A stretch of DNA of 64,000 bases from Ignavibacteriales bacterium (GCA_026390595.1 JAPLFQ010000010.1:124001-188000), one strand, 5' to 3'. Positions 34,467-46,171 are shown, counted from the stretch's first letter. Numbers and translations are program-made. The notes: generated from the letters alone by a model not told the origin.

Positions 34467-35590
34467 AGATTCCTTTGGTTGACTTGAAAGCTCAATATGC
34501 AGGCATCAAGACGGAAATCGACAGCGCCGTTCAACTCGTGCTGGATGAAACAGACTTTATTAACGGCGGCGCCGTTTCGAAATTCGAACAATCCTTCGCG
34601 GCATACTGCGGAACCCGTTCCGCGGTCGGACTGGCTAACGGCACAGACGCCCTTCAGTTATCATTGCTCGCCCTGGGAATAGGAAGAGGTGACGAGGTTA
34701 TCACCGCGGTCAATACATTTATCGCAACATCCGAGGCAATCTCGGCGACAGGTGCCCGACCCGTATTCGTTGACAACGATCCTCAGACTTACACGATCGA
34801 CGTCAGTAAGATTGAAGAGAAGATCACGCCGCACACAAAAGCGATCATACCCATACATTTGTATGGCCAACCTGCTGCAATGATCGCGCTCAACGAGATC
34901 GCCGCTCGCCGCAACCTGGCCGTCGTCGAAGACGCCGCACAGGCCCACGGGGCAAGTTTCAAGGGAAAGTCCGTCGGGACTCTGGGGAAAATCGCGTGTT
35001 TCAGTTTCTATCCTGGCAAGAACCTCGGGGCGTACGGCGACGCCGGAGCGATCGCGACAAACGACGAAGCGCTTGCGAACAAAGTCCGCATGCTCGCAAA
35101 CCATGGCCGGCTGAAAAAGTACGAGCACGAGATGGAAGGATACAACAGCCGCCTCGATACGCTGCAGGCAGCGGTACTCGATGTGAAGCTGCGCCACCTT
35201 CGGGCTTGGACGCAACGGCGTCAGCAGCACGCTGCGCAGTACTCACAGCTGCTTTCCAGGGCGGCGGAGATCGTTACCCCCGTTGTCCACCCCGACGCAA
35301 CGCACGTGTTTCATTTGTATGTCGTCCGCGTCCGGCAGCGTGAAAAAGTACAGCAGGCACTCAAGGAAGCGGGGATTGCGACAGGAATTCATTATCCGAT
35401 TCCACTCCACATGCAGCCGGCGTACAAATACCTGGGACTTCCTGCGGGTTCATATCCTGTGGCCGAACGTTTTGCGGGCGAGATCCTGAGTCTGCCGATG
35501 TACCCCGAACTGACCGCTGATCAAGTCACGTTCATTTGCGATATACTGATCAACGCCTGCCGTTCGAATTCTGCCAGCAAATTGGTCTGA
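34463..35590 (+). CDS. DegT/DnrJ/EryC1/StrS-family sugar aminotransferase, WbpE-like
   Basis: A 375-residue PLP-dependent aminotransferase. Features: KIPLVDLKAQYAGIKTEIDSAV, the glycine-rich phosphate segment ANGTDALQLSL, the PLP-contacting VVEDAAQAHGASFKGKSVG, and FSFYPGKNLGAYGDAGAI, where the lysine is the Schiff-base residue. The GIHYPIPLHMQPAY segment is typical of the WbpE/FdtB group. It likely adds an amino group at C3 of a UDP-3-keto-hexuronate. The ATG overlaps the acyltransferase stop (ATGA). The trio is a coherent nucleotide-sugar module. Confidence 0.92.
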   Translation: MKIPLVDLKAQYAGIKTEIDSAVQLVLDETDFINGGAVSKFEQSFAAYCGTRSAVGLANGTDALQLSLLALGIGRGDEVITAVNTFIATSEAISATGARPVFVDNDPQTYTIDVSKIEEKITPHTKAIIPIHLYGQPAAMIALNEIAARRNLAVVEDAAQAHGASFKGKSVGTLGKIACFSFYPGKNLGAYGDAGAIATNDEALANKVRMLANHGRLKKYEHEMEGYNSRLDTLQAAVLDVKLRHLRAWTQRRQQHAAQYSQLLSRAAEIVTPVVHPDATHVFHLYVVRVRQREKVQQALKEAGIATGIHYPIPLHMQPAYKYLGLPAGSYPVAERFAGEILSLPMYPELTADQVTFICDILINACRSNSASKLV

Positions 35591-35593
35591 TCG

Positions 35594-36787
35594 ATGGCCT
35601 CACCCGCGGGCACATTCCTGAAGAACAAAGACATCGTCATTATTTCCATTTCTGATTGGGAAGGTCCCAAGCGGATTCGACAGTTCTTATCCGAAGAGCT
35701 GGCTCGCCAGGGAAACAGGGTTCTGTTCGTCGAATCGCAATACACGCTCTCCAAATTCATCCAGAAACCCAATGTTTCCCGTGCGCTCCGATTCCTCAAG
35801 GGTCCCCGGCGTCAGGCAGACAATCTTTATCTTCTTTCTACGATTCCATTTATACCCGGCGGTGAATTCAGCGCCGGAATCAGCCGGACGAATTGGAATC
35901 TCGAACGATCATTTCTCCGTCAGGCAATGAAGCGCCTCGGATTCCACGATCCAATTCTCTGGATCTTTGCCTACAACGCCAGTCCGCTCATCGGCAAGCT
36001 TGGTGAATCGCTCTCACTCTATTTCTGCAACGATGCCTTCAGTCTCCTCGTCGACTCAAAAACCTTGCAGCAGCGAATTGTATCGCTCGAGCGGGAAGTC
36101 CTGCAGAAGGTCGACGTCACCTTTACCGTTTCAGACAAGCTCTCGGAAGAGAAATCCCGCTTTCATAAATCCGTTCACACAATCTGCCATGGGGTGGATT
36201 ACGCGCTTTTTGACCGGGCAGCCGGAGCGAACGTTGGCCGGCCTGTTGACATGCCCTCCGGGAAACCTGTCATAGGGTACTCGGGCGTTATTCGCTACAT
36301 GCTCGACCTCGAGCTCATCCGGTTTCTGGCTGACCAGAAACCCGATTGGGACTTCGTTCTGGTCGGGCCGGTGAGCGAGAGCCGGTCTGAGTTCTACGCG
36401 CACATCGAAAACCTCAGGCGGCGGCCGAACGTTCACTTCCTTGGATCGAAGCGCCCCGAAGAACTTCCCGCATATATCAACGCGTTTGATGTGTGCCTTC
36501 TCCCCTATATCAAGGGGGAAGTGTCGACATACTACGCTGCCCCGTTGAAGTTCTATGAGTATCTCGCAGCCGGCAAGTGCGTCGTTTCGACGGTTGGACC
36601 AAAGGAGTATGATCGCGACGTCGTCATCAATGGAACTTCTCAACAGGAAGTTCTTGCTGCCATTGCAGAAGCTCTGTCCATGGAGTCACCAGCGCTGATG
36701 TTGAAACGGAAAGAGATCGCCAAACGCAACAGCTGGTCGGAACGGGTCCGGCAGATTGATGCCATACTCGCTGCCGGATCCGTCTAA
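35594..36787 (+). CDS. GT4-like glycosyltransferase
   Basis: A 397-residue GT-B enzyme that starts 3 nt after the aminotransferase. Its N-terminus (KDIVIISISDWEGPKRIRQFLSEELARQGNRVLFVE) and C-terminal domain (PVIGYSGVIRYMLDLELIRFLADQKPDWDFVLVGPV; VCLLPYIKGEVSTYYAAPLKFYEYLAAGKCVVSTVG) fit the TuaH-like GT4 group (KFYEYLAxGK). Predicted cytoplasmic; it probably uses the sugar made by the preceding trio. Confidence 0.88.
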   Translation: MASPAGTFLKNKDIVIISISDWEGPKRIRQFLSEELARQGNRVLFVESQYTLSKFIQKPNVSRALRFLKGPRRQADNLYLLSTIPFIPGGEFSAGISRTNWNLERSFLRQAMKRLGFHDPILWIFAYNASPLIGKLGESLSLYFCNDAFSLLVDSKTLQQRIVSLEREVLQKVDVTFTVSDKLSEEKSRFHKSVHTICHGVDYALFDRAAGANVGRPVDMPSGKPVIGYSGVIRYMLDLELIRFLADQKPDWDFVLVGPVSESRSEFYAHIENLRRRPNVHFLGSKRPEELPAYINAFDVCLLPYIKGEVSTYYAAPLKFYEYLAAGKCVVSTVGPKEYDRDVVINGTSQQEVLAAIAEALSMESPALMLKRKEIAKRNSWSERVRQIDAILAAGSV

Positions 36788-36807
36788 TATGGTATTCAAG
36801 AAGCGAA

Positions 36808-36897
36808 CCACGAAGGCACAAAGAGCACGAAGTCATCTTTGTCTACAAATTCTTTGTGCCTTTTGCGCCAAAGGCGCATGAGCCTTCGGCTCAGTGG
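36808..36897. repeat. Hairpin repeat, CACGAAG family, copy 3
   Basis: A 90-bp element with left arm CCACGAAGGCACAAAGAGCACG and right arm CTTTGTGCCTTTTGCGCC, ending TCAGTGG. Two small perfect hairpins are nested in it: TGCGCC-AAA-GGCGCA and TGAGCC-TTC-GGCTCA. It lies between the GT4 and flippase genes. Confidence 0.75.
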
Positions 36898-36918
36898 TGA
36901 AATTTCTTCTCAAGACTA

Positions 36919-38250
36919 GTGAATATGGGAATCCTCGGACGTAATTTTCTTCATACTGCAGTTTCAAACTTCGTCCTGAAGTTCGTCGTCGGCATGGTTA
37001 TTGCCGTCGTCCTGGGCAACGCTCTCGAGATAGCCGAACGCGGAGAGTACTTCCTCCTCGTCCTGATTATCACCACGATCACAACCGTTTTGAACTTCGG
37101 CATTCCAGGTACGAACACCTATTTTAGAGCTCAGAAGAAATTCAGTCGCGCCCAGCTCACACGGGCGTCAATTATTCTCACGATTCCAATCAGCGTTCTC
37201 AGTTTCGGGCTCCTGTTTCTCGTCTACATCCTTCGACTGAACTTCCTCTTCCCGATCGACAAGATGACGCCGGCTGTCATCGCATCGCTCTGCATTATCC
37301 CCGTCGTCTTTTTTTCCCAGTTTGCCCAGGGGATCATTGTCGGCGAGAACAGGATCAGCCTGAACAACTACATTTCGCTCAGCAGTCAGGGAGCCCTCGC
37401 CATCACGCTCACAATTCTCTATGCACTTCATGCCTTGACGGTGACGATCGCAATCGGGCTCTTTGCGGCCAGTTTCCTGCTCGCTTTCGGTATCATCATC
37501 TACACATCGTTTCCGCCTCTGGGGGAGGTTCTTCGTGCGCGCCTCCATTGGCATGAATACCGCGAACTCGTTGGGTTTTCTGCCACAATCCACGTTGGCA
37601 ATCTGACGCAGTTTTTCAACTATCGGCTTGATGCGTTCATCGTCAGTTATTTTCTCGGGCTCGGGGGGGTCGGCATTTACAGTTACTCGAAAACGTTCGC
37701 CGAATCCGTATGGCTCCTCTCTGCTTCGATGGCCGCCGTTCTTCTGCCGACGCTCGCAGGACATCATGCCCACTCCAAGATGATCGCGGTCAAGGCGGTC
37801 GTCGCGACGTTCGCGGTTTCTTTGGCTGCAGGTATCGCTGCGTTCCTGATCGGGCCGCCAGTAATAAGAATTCTCCTTCCCCGGTTCGTCGGCTCCATTA
37901 ACCCGTTTCTCTTCCTTCTCCCGGGCGTGGTGATTTTTTCCCTCACAAATGTCCTCGCAACGTACCTGACGGCTGCCGGAAAGCCCGGGTACAACGCCGC
38001 GATAGCGTTTATTTCGTTTCTATTCACGGTCATTTTTGATATTTTGTTGATTCCACGGTATGGTATGTCCGGCGCCGCTTTCGCCTCCGGCATTTCATAC
38101 ACGATGTCGTCGATCATGACCGTCGGTGTCTTCTGGCGGGTCTCGAACATGACGACTTCGGAATTTCTGGAAATCTTGAAGTCGATGTCGATGGATTTCC
38201 GGAGCATCGCCGCCCGATTGCGTCAGCGGATTGGCCGTGGAAACAACTAA
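36919..38250 (+). CDS. Wzx-like polysaccharide flippase (MOP superfamily)
   Basis: A 443-residue inner-membrane protein with about 12 hydrophobic segments. The N-terminus FLHTAVSNFVLKFVVGMVIAVVLGNALEIAERGEYFLLVLIITTITTVLNFGIPG and the C-terminal segment FLFLLPGVVIFSLTNVLATYLTAAGKPGYNA match polysaccharide-biosynthesis flippases. It would move an undecaprenyl-linked oligosaccharide across the membrane. It begins with GTG; the ATG two codons later is possible. No Wzy polymerase is recognised nearby. Confidence 0.87.
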   Translation: MNMGILGRNFLHTAVSNFVLKFVVGMVIAVVLGNALEIAERGEYFLLVLIITTITTVLNFGIPGTNTYFRAQKKFSRAQLTRASIILTIPISVLSFGLLFLVYILRLNFLFPIDKMTPAVIASLCIIPVVFFSQFAQGIIVGENRISLNNYISLSSQGALAITLTILYALHALTVTIAIGLFAASFLLAFGIIIYTSFPPLGEVLRARLHWHEYRELVGFSATIHVGNLTQFFNYRLDAFIVSYFLGLGGVGIYSYSKTFAESVWLLSASMAAVLLPTLAGHHAHSKMIAVKAVVATFAVSLAAGIAAFLIGPPVIRILLPRFVGSINPFLFLLPGVVIFSLTNVLATYLTAAGKPGYNAAIAFISFLFTVIFDILLIPRYGMSGAAFASGISYTMSSIMTVGVFWRVSNMTTSEFLEILKSMSMDFRSIAARLRQRIGRGNN

Positions 38251-38270
38251 CCCGGGATACCAAAACCGAA

Positions 38271-38900
38271 ATGAAGAGTTACATCAAGCAATTCTCCGAG
38301 CGACCGCAATACCTCTCGGAACGGCTCTACTTTGAGCGGTTCCACGGGGCATCGGCGGGTCCGATTCTTGAAATCGGTTGCAGCGTCGGCCACCACACGC
38401 AGTTTGGCGGCGAGCGGAAGATCGGCATCGACTATGATTTCGACGCGCTAAAGATTGCACGCGACAAGGGATTCACCGTGGCTCAGGTTGATGTTCAACC
38501 CGGCCTGCCGTTCAAGGACGCTTCGTTCACCTCCATCGACTGCCAGCATGTCATCGAGCACGTTGAACAGCCCCTCTTTCTTATGAAGGAATGTCTGCGA
38601 GTGCTCAAGCCGGGCGGGCGGGCAGTCATTGTAACACCGAATGTCCGCGCCGTGGGTTTTGAATTCTATGTCGACTATACCCACATCCGGCCCTTCACAT
38701 CGACAAGCCTGGAACGGGTCGCTTGCGACGCCGGCTTCTCCCGCTACAAGGTGCAGTCTTCCTATACCGGAATACCGCTCACAAAACTGCTCAACCAGCG
38801 CGGCCTTCTTTCCATCGAGGGAGCGCTCAAGGTTCAATCTTTGTTCTATTCGCTCGGCATGAGAGTGAAGGAAACGCTCGTTCTCATCGCCGAGAAATGA
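38271..38900 (+). CDS. Class I SAM-dependent methyltransferase
   Basis: A 209-residue compact methyltransferase. Motif I is ILEIGCSVGHHTQFGGERKIG, followed by IDYDFDALKIARDKG, LPFKDASFTSIDCQHVIEHV and LKPGGRAVIVTPN. The ATG is 21 nt downstream of the flippase stop codon, and it precedes a GT4 gene by 12 nt. A polysaccharide O-methyltransferase role is inferred from context only. Confidence 0.84.
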   Translation: MKSYIKQFSERPQYLSERLYFERFHGASAGPILEIGCSVGHHTQFGGERKIGIDYDFDALKIARDKGFTVAQVDVQPGLPFKDASFTSIDCQHVIEHVEQPLFLMKECLRVLKPGGRAVIVTPNVRAVGFEFYVDYTHIRPFTSTSLERVACDAGFSRYKVQSSYTGIPLTKLLNQRGLLSIEGALKVQSLFYSLGMRVKETLVLIAEK

Positions 38901-38912
38901 TCTCCCCTAAAC

Positions 38913-39935
38913 ATGAATAGCCGCCAGAAAATACTGATCATCTGTCCAGGGGCAAGGTCCCCGTTCGTTCGCAGCGATGCCGCGATCCTCGCGAAGCACT
39001 ATCCGACGGAAATCCTCGGCGTCGATACACTCCCCTTTCCGCGAAAACTGGTCCTCCTTTTCCGGCTCCTTTCGCTGCTCTTGAAGGGAGAGGTATTGAT
39101 GGTGCTGATGTACTTCTCGGTTCCGATCTATGCGCCGTTTGTCGTTACGCTGGCGAAGTTGTTCGGAAAGAAAGTCGTCGTCATTACCGGCGGGTACGAC
39201 ACGACCTACGTCCCGGTTATCGATTGGGGAGAAATGAAGACCTGGTGGAAACGGATCGCTCAGAGATATGCACTTTTCATGGTCGACCTTGTCCTCTGTT
39301 TCTCGGAATTCTCGAAGAGCGACGTTCTTAAGTATGCGAAGCCGAAGCGCTCCAAGGCGCTCTACTTCGGCATCGACACGGAGTATTTCAAACCGTCCGG
39401 ACCAAAAGAGCCGCTGGTAATCACGGTATGCTTTCAGGTGAACGAGAGCACCCTCATCCAGAAAGGGTTGCGGACGATGATCGAAAGCGCTCGCTCCATC
39501 CCCGAGGCTCAGTTCGTCCTGATCGGTGAAACGAGCAATGATGCTGCCGTCGCGGACGCGCGCCGCACAGCTCCGGCAAATGTCCGCTTCCAGGACAAGT
39601 TCATATTCGACGAGGAGTTGCTTCATTACTATCAGCGGGCGACAGTGTACGTGCAGGCTTCGGCACACGAAGGATTTGGAATTGCCAACGCCGAGGCGAT
39701 GTCATGCGAATGCATACCGGTCGTGACAAACACTACAGCACTCCCTGAAGTTGTCGGGGATGCAGGATTCTTTGTTCCGTTTGGAGATGTACCGGCAACT
39801 GCGCAGGCAATCAGGCGCGCATTGGCCTCGCCCGAGCTTGGAAAGAAAGCGCGTGCACGCATCCTCGAGAATTTCACATTTGACATCCACGAGCGCACAT
39901 TGCTTGCCGACGTGCGCTCCGTAATCGGCCACTAA
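38913..39935 (+). CDS. GT4-family glycosyltransferase
   Basis: A 340-residue GT-B enzyme. The donor-binding region is VYVQASAHEGFGIANAEAMSCECIPVVTNTTALPEVVGDAGFFV, with E-G-F-G-x8-E spacing of the GT4 EX7E motif. The N-terminal domain is shorter than in other GT4 proteins. It is preceded by a methyltransferase and followed by the epimerase gene after 24 nt. Substrate unknown. Confidence 0.9.
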   Translation: MNSRQKILIICPGARSPFVRSDAAILAKHYPTEILGVDTLPFPRKLVLLFRLLSLLLKGEVLMVLMYFSVPIYAPFVVTLAKLFGKKVVVITGGYDTTYVPVIDWGEMKTWWKRIAQRYALFMVDLVLCFSEFSKSDVLKYAKPKRSKALYFGIDTEYFKPSGPKEPLVITVCFQVNESTLIQKGLRTMIESARSIPEAQFVLIGETSNDAAVADARRTAPANVRFQDKFIFDEELLHYYQRATVYVQASAHEGFGIANAEAMSCECIPVVTNTTALPEVVGDAGFFVPFGDVPATAQAIRRALASPELGKKARARILENFTFDIHERTLLADVRSVIGH

Positions 39936-39959
39936 GGGCAAGAAAGGTCCGAGAGAGAA

Positions 39960-40991
39960 ATGAACATTGTCGTTATCGGCGGGGCTGGATTCATCGGCTG
40001 TAATGTTGCAGATTACTACCTGAAGAACGGACATCACGTCACAGTGTTCGACAACTTCTCCCGCAAGGGAACACTGCAAAACCTTCAGTGGCTGCAGACG
40101 AAGTACAAAGAGAACCTGACGGTCGTGCAGGGGGACACCCGCATTGATTTCAATAAGCTCAAGTCGACAGTGGGCAAGGCGGACATTGTCTTTCACCTTG
40201 CCGCCCAGGTAGCCGTGACCACGTCCGTTGTGGACCCGCGGGAAGATTTCGAAATTAACGCGCTCGGGACGTTCAACGTCCTCGAGGCAATCCGGCTCTC
40301 CGGCAACAAGCCGGTCGTCCTCTATTCGTCAACGAACAAAGTCTATGGCGGGATGGAGCACGTGAAAATTGTGGAGCGGAACGGAGTCTATGACTACGAT
40401 ACCCTTCCGCAGGGAGTCTCCGAGAGCGAACAACTCGATTTCCATTCTCCCTACGGCTGCAGCAAGGGAACGGCAGATCAGTATATGATCGACTATTCCA
40501 GGATCTACGGCCTCCGGACCGTGGTATTCCGCCAGTCCTGCATCTATGGATACCGGCAGTTCGGCGTTGAAGATCAGGGTTGGGTCGCACATTTCACGAT
40601 TTCTGCCATGTTCAACCGCGCCCTCTCGATCTATGGCGACGGGAAACAGGTCCGCGACGTCCTGTTCATCGATGACCTCGTCCGGGCATACGACATGGCG
40701 ACGCAGCAGATCAACAAAACCTCCGGGAAAGCCTACAACATCGGCGGCGGGCCGCAGAAGAAGATGTCGCTTCTGGAACTGATCGCGTACCTCGAGAAGT
40801 TCTTCGGCAAGAAGCTGACCTATACGTTTGGCGACTGGCGTCCGGGCGATCAAAGAGTCTTCATCTGCGATATCCGCAAGGCGAAGAATGAGTTTGACTG
40901 GGAACCGAAGATCGGCGTCGAAGATGGCGTGCAACTCCTCGCCGCGTGGGTGAAGGAGAACAAAGACGAATTCAAGTCAATCTACTTCTGA
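39960..40991 (+). CDS. NAD-dependent nucleotide-sugar epimerase (CDP-paratose/tyvelose epimerase-like)
   Basis: A 343-residue extended SDR enzyme. The Rossmann motif is GGAGFIGCNVADYYLKNGHHV, and the catalytic YxxxK is in SPYGCSKGTADQYM. The segment VVLYSSTNKVYGG and the preceding FHLAAQVAVTTSVVDPREDFEINALGTFN are similar to CDP-paratose 2-epimerase (RfbE), which has STNKVYG in place of the usual SS-VYG. No CDP-glucose module (RfbF/RfbG/RfbH) is in the window, so the true substrate is uncertain. Confidence 0.84.
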   Translation: MNIVVIGGAGFIGCNVADYYLKNGHHVTVFDNFSRKGTLQNLQWLQTKYKENLTVVQGDTRIDFNKLKSTVGKADIVFHLAAQVAVTTSVVDPREDFEINALGTFNVLEAIRLSGNKPVVLYSSTNKVYGGMEHVKIVERNGVYDYDTLPQGVSESEQLDFHSPYGCSKGTADQYMIDYSRIYGLRTVVFRQSCIYGYRQFGVEDQGWVAHFTISAMFNRALSIYGDGKQVRDVLFIDDLVRAYDMATQQINKTSGKAYNIGGGPQKKMSLLELIAYLEKFFGKKLTYTFGDWRPGDQRVFICDIRKAKNEFDWEPKIGVEDGVQLLAAWVKENKDEFKSIYF

Positions 40992-41029
40992 AGCCGCAGA
41001 GCCAGTCAGAACCGAAGTACCAGCCGCGG

Positions 41030-41096
41030 TGAACCGTGAACAGTAAACAGTGAACCGTCCTCAACTTCAAACTCACAACTCGGAACTAAGAACTCC
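41030..41096. repeat. Degenerate tandem repeat of GTGAACAG/AACTC words
   Basis: GTGAACCGTGAACAGTAAAC, AGTGAACCGTCC, then AACTTCAAACTCACAACTCG, GAACTAAGAACTCC. Word spacing is about 7-9 nt. It fills the gap between the epimerase and the second asnB gene. Similar strings occur at 32738-32818. Confidence 0.55.
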
Positions 41097-43075
<1,979 letters not shown>

Positions 43076-43079
<4 letters not shown>

Positions 43080-45094
43080 GATTCTTCCTTACTTTCCTCC
43101 GCACGCCGATGATACAAGTCCATATCCGACGTATCATGCATCGCCTCATCAATCCCCTGATGTGGCAATGGCATGGACGTACGCGGGTTGAGCGGCTGTC
43201 GGACGCAGAGTTCCGAAACACATTTCCGTTGCGACAGGACCCGGCTGGTTTTCTCCTGGACTTCCACGAGTCAGCGCGGCTCCGATTCTTCTTCCACCCC
43301 CGCAACAAGAAGGACTTCTTCCTCTATCTCCTTACACAAACGCAGCCGTACGAGGAAGTTCTCTCTGACGCCCAGGATGTCCTCGAAAACAAATTTGAGG
43401 CTTTCGGCCTTGGCAAGACCAGCCTCGGCGAGAGCATCCACTGGCAAAGAGATTTCAGCAGCGGTAGGATCTGGCCGATGAAACCTCTTTCCGCCGGCGA
43501 GCTGCTCGATATCGGCAAACCATCGGATATCAAGATCGTATGGGAGTTGAACCGATTCCATCAGGTTTGGTGGCTGGGGAAGGCGTATTGGGCGACGCAA
43601 AACGAAGAATATGCACGCAAGTTCGGCGAACTGGTCGAAGACTGGATTCAGAAAAACCCCGTTGGACGCGGTCCAAATTGGAGCATCGCAATGGAGGTGG
43701 CCCTCCGTGCCTGTAACTGGATCGCGGGCTACTATTTCTTCTGTGATTCAAAATCACTGACGGATGATTTCTGGCTGAAGTTTCTGAAGAGCCTGTATTC
43801 CCACGGACGTTACGTGGAAAGTCATCTTGAGTACGCGAAGCGCAATGGCAACCATCTGCTGGCGGACGTCGTTGGGCTCCTGATGATGGGAGTCTTCTTC
43901 CGCCCGGCTCCGTTTGGGGCGCGATGGACCGAGTGGGGAGCACGAACTTTGCAGGAAGAAATGCAGACCCAGGTGTACCCGGACGGTGTGAACTACGAGA
44001 AATCGGTCGGATATCACCGGCTGGTCCTCGAACTCTTCTATACCGCGGCAATCCTGTGCCGCAATAACAAGATTCCCCTCGAAGAGGCGTTCACGAAGCG
44101 GCTGGAGAAGATGTTTGAGTTCGTCCAGGCTTACACCAGACCCGACGGCTCTTCTCCGGTTGTGGGTGACGCTGACGACGCACGTCTGTTTCAGTTTTCA
44201 ACCCGCGAGGATTTCAACGACCATCGGCACGCTCTGTCGGTGGGAGCTCTCCTTTTCGATCGGGCGGATTTCCGTTCTACGGCAGAACGTTTTACACAGG
44301 ACGCGCTCTGGCTCTTTGGCGGCGAAGGGTTCGAAAAACATCAGCGGTTGCAGGCATCGGTAAGTGCGGCCGAATCGAAGGATTTTCCCGACGGCGGATA
44401 CTATGTGATGCGAAGCGGTGAAGTCCACCTGTTCGTCGATGCCGGTGACATCGGCATGCTCGGCCGCGGCGGACACGGACACAACGACACCTTCAGCTTC
44501 GAGTTCTGGTGCGACGGGTCCCCACTCATCGTGGACTCAGGAACGTTCACGTATTCGGCGGACGTCTACCTGAGAAACGAGTTTCGGCGTTCACAAGCGC
44601 ACAACACGCTGGTCGTCGACAAGAAGGAAATCGCCGACTTCACGGGCTTGTGGTCAATCCAATCCGATGACACCAATCCAAAGATACTGACATGGAGTTC
44701 CGACGCCGAACGGGACGTACTGGAAGTGGAACACTCCGCGTATCTCTCCCTCCCCTCGCGGATCACGCACCGGAGAAGATTCGAATTCGCAAAAGCCCCC
44801 CTCTCTCTCATTGTGACAGACGCACTCCTGGGATCGGGATCGCATTTGTTTGAGAGTTATCTTCACTTCGCGCCCGGTGTTTCTCTCGAGCTAACGGGCC
44901 CCCAAAAAGCCATAGCAAGGAATCAAAACGGACGTTATATTGTATCCGTTAGCCGGGGGGAGTTTTCTCCCGAAGACACCTGGTACTCCCGGAGCTATGG
45001 TGTGAAGGAAAGGAACAAGACGTTGAAGATTTCGCTCAACGCCATCGTTCCAGCCGAAATCCAGATCACGCTGAGCCGGGACACTGCCGCCTAA
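43076..45094 (+). CDS. Heparinase II/III family protein
   Basis: A 672-residue protein with an N-terminal alpha-toroid (WELNRFHQVWWLGKAYWATQNEEYARKFGELVEDW; RNGNHLLADVVGLLMMGVFF) and a C-terminal beta-sandwich with the family signature GRGGHGHNDTFSFEFWCDGSPLIVDSG. H/Y catalytic residues of the polysaccharide lyase fold are plausible at GNH and the Y in VNYEKSVGYHR. No signal peptide is evident, so it may be cytoplasmic or atypically exported. Such genes occur in polysaccharide loci. The TTG at 43076 overlaps the asnB stop; ATG at 43109 is the alternative. The FLRTP...RRIMHRL N-terminus supports the longer form. Confidence 0.85.
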
Positions 45095-45124
45095 ACACAC
45101 CTCACAGAAAGACCGACACGCACT

Positions 45125-46099
45125 GTGAAAAAGAACCCGCCGTCCCGAAAGAATCTGCCGACTGTCTCCGTCGTCATTCCCGTCTTCAACGAGGTGGAGA
45201 ACATCCCCATTCTCTTCGATCATCTCAAGAAGGCGATTCACGGTCTCCCTTACAATTTTGAAACATTTTTCGTGGATGACGGCAGTACGGACGGAACCTT
45301 CCTGGCGATCAAGGATCTTCAGCAACGCGACAGGAACGTAAAAGCAATCTCCTTTTCCCGCAATTTCGGCCATCAAGCTGCGCTGACCGCCGGGCTCCAC
45401 TACGCCTCGGGCGACGCCGTCATCACGATGGACGGAGATCTCCAGCATCCCCCATCCCTCATTCCGACCTTGATTGAGAAGTGGCGTGAAGGATATGAAA
45501 TCGTCTACACAACGCGCGAGTCGACAGCTGATGAAACATTTTTCAAGAAGATGACCTCCCGGCTGTTCTACAAGATCATCAATGCATTTTCGGAGACTCC
45601 CGTGCAGCCGTTCGCTGCCGATTTTCGTCTCCTGGATCGTTCGGTTGTCAGGAGTCTGAACACGCTTGAAGAACGCGATCGGTTCCTGCGCGGGCTCATT
45701 GGCTGGCTTGGTTTTTCTACCATCGGAGTCCCGTATACGGCTGATCCCCGTGCCGCGGGAACAAGCAAATACACCGTCGGCAAGATGATGAAGCTCGCGT
45801 TCAATGGTATTATCTCGTTTTCCGCTGCGCCGCTGCACGCGGTGACCTACCTTGGTCTTTTCGCTTCGATCGTTGGCTTTCTGTACGGAATGTACTCCCT
45901 CTATGTTCGGTTCTTCACAAATGATACCGTGCAGGGATGGACCTCGCTCGTGATCGTCATTCTGTTCCTCGGAGGTGTGCAGCTGATCAGCATCGGAATC
46001 CTCGGAGAATACCTGATTCGTGTCTATGACGAGACGAAGCGGCGTCCGTTGTACATCGTACGAAACGCCATCGGATTAGACGATGCCCGCAAATCCTAA
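45125..46099 (+). CDS. GT2 polyprenyl-phosphate glycosyltransferase (GtrB/DPM-like), second copy
   Basis: A 324-residue enzyme with the same plan as the 18112 protein: VSVVIPVFNEVENIPILFDHL, FFVDDGSTDGTFLAI, SRNFGHQAALTAGLHYA and the metal motif MDGDLQHPP, then two C-terminal hydrophobic segments (AVTYLGLFASIVGFLYGMYSLYV and SLVIVILFLGGVQLISIGILGEYLIRVYDE). The start is GTG. It makes a polyprenyl-phosphate sugar for a membrane GT-C enzyme, plausibly the GT39-like protein encoded next. Confidence 0.92.
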   Translation: MKKNPPSRKNLPTVSVVIPVFNEVENIPILFDHLKKAIHGLPYNFETFFVDDGSTDGTFLAIKDLQQRDRNVKAISFSRNFGHQAALTAGLHYASGDAVITMDGDLQHPPSLIPTLIEKWREGYEIVYTTRESTADETFFKKMTSRLFYKIINAFSETPVQPFAADFRLLDRSVVRSLNTLEERDRFLRGLIGWLGFSTIGVPYTADPRAAGTSKYTVGKMMKLAFNGIISFSAAPLHAVTYLGLFASIVGFLYGMYSLYVRFFTNDTVQGWTSLVIVILFLGGVQLISIGILGEYLIRVYDETKRRPLYIVRNAIGLDDARKS

Positions 46100-46171
46100 G
46101 GCCTTCGTTCTATTGCATCTGAGCGGTTTTCTGAAGCCGCGCCGGAGCCTACAACCATTTCCAGTCCTCTG

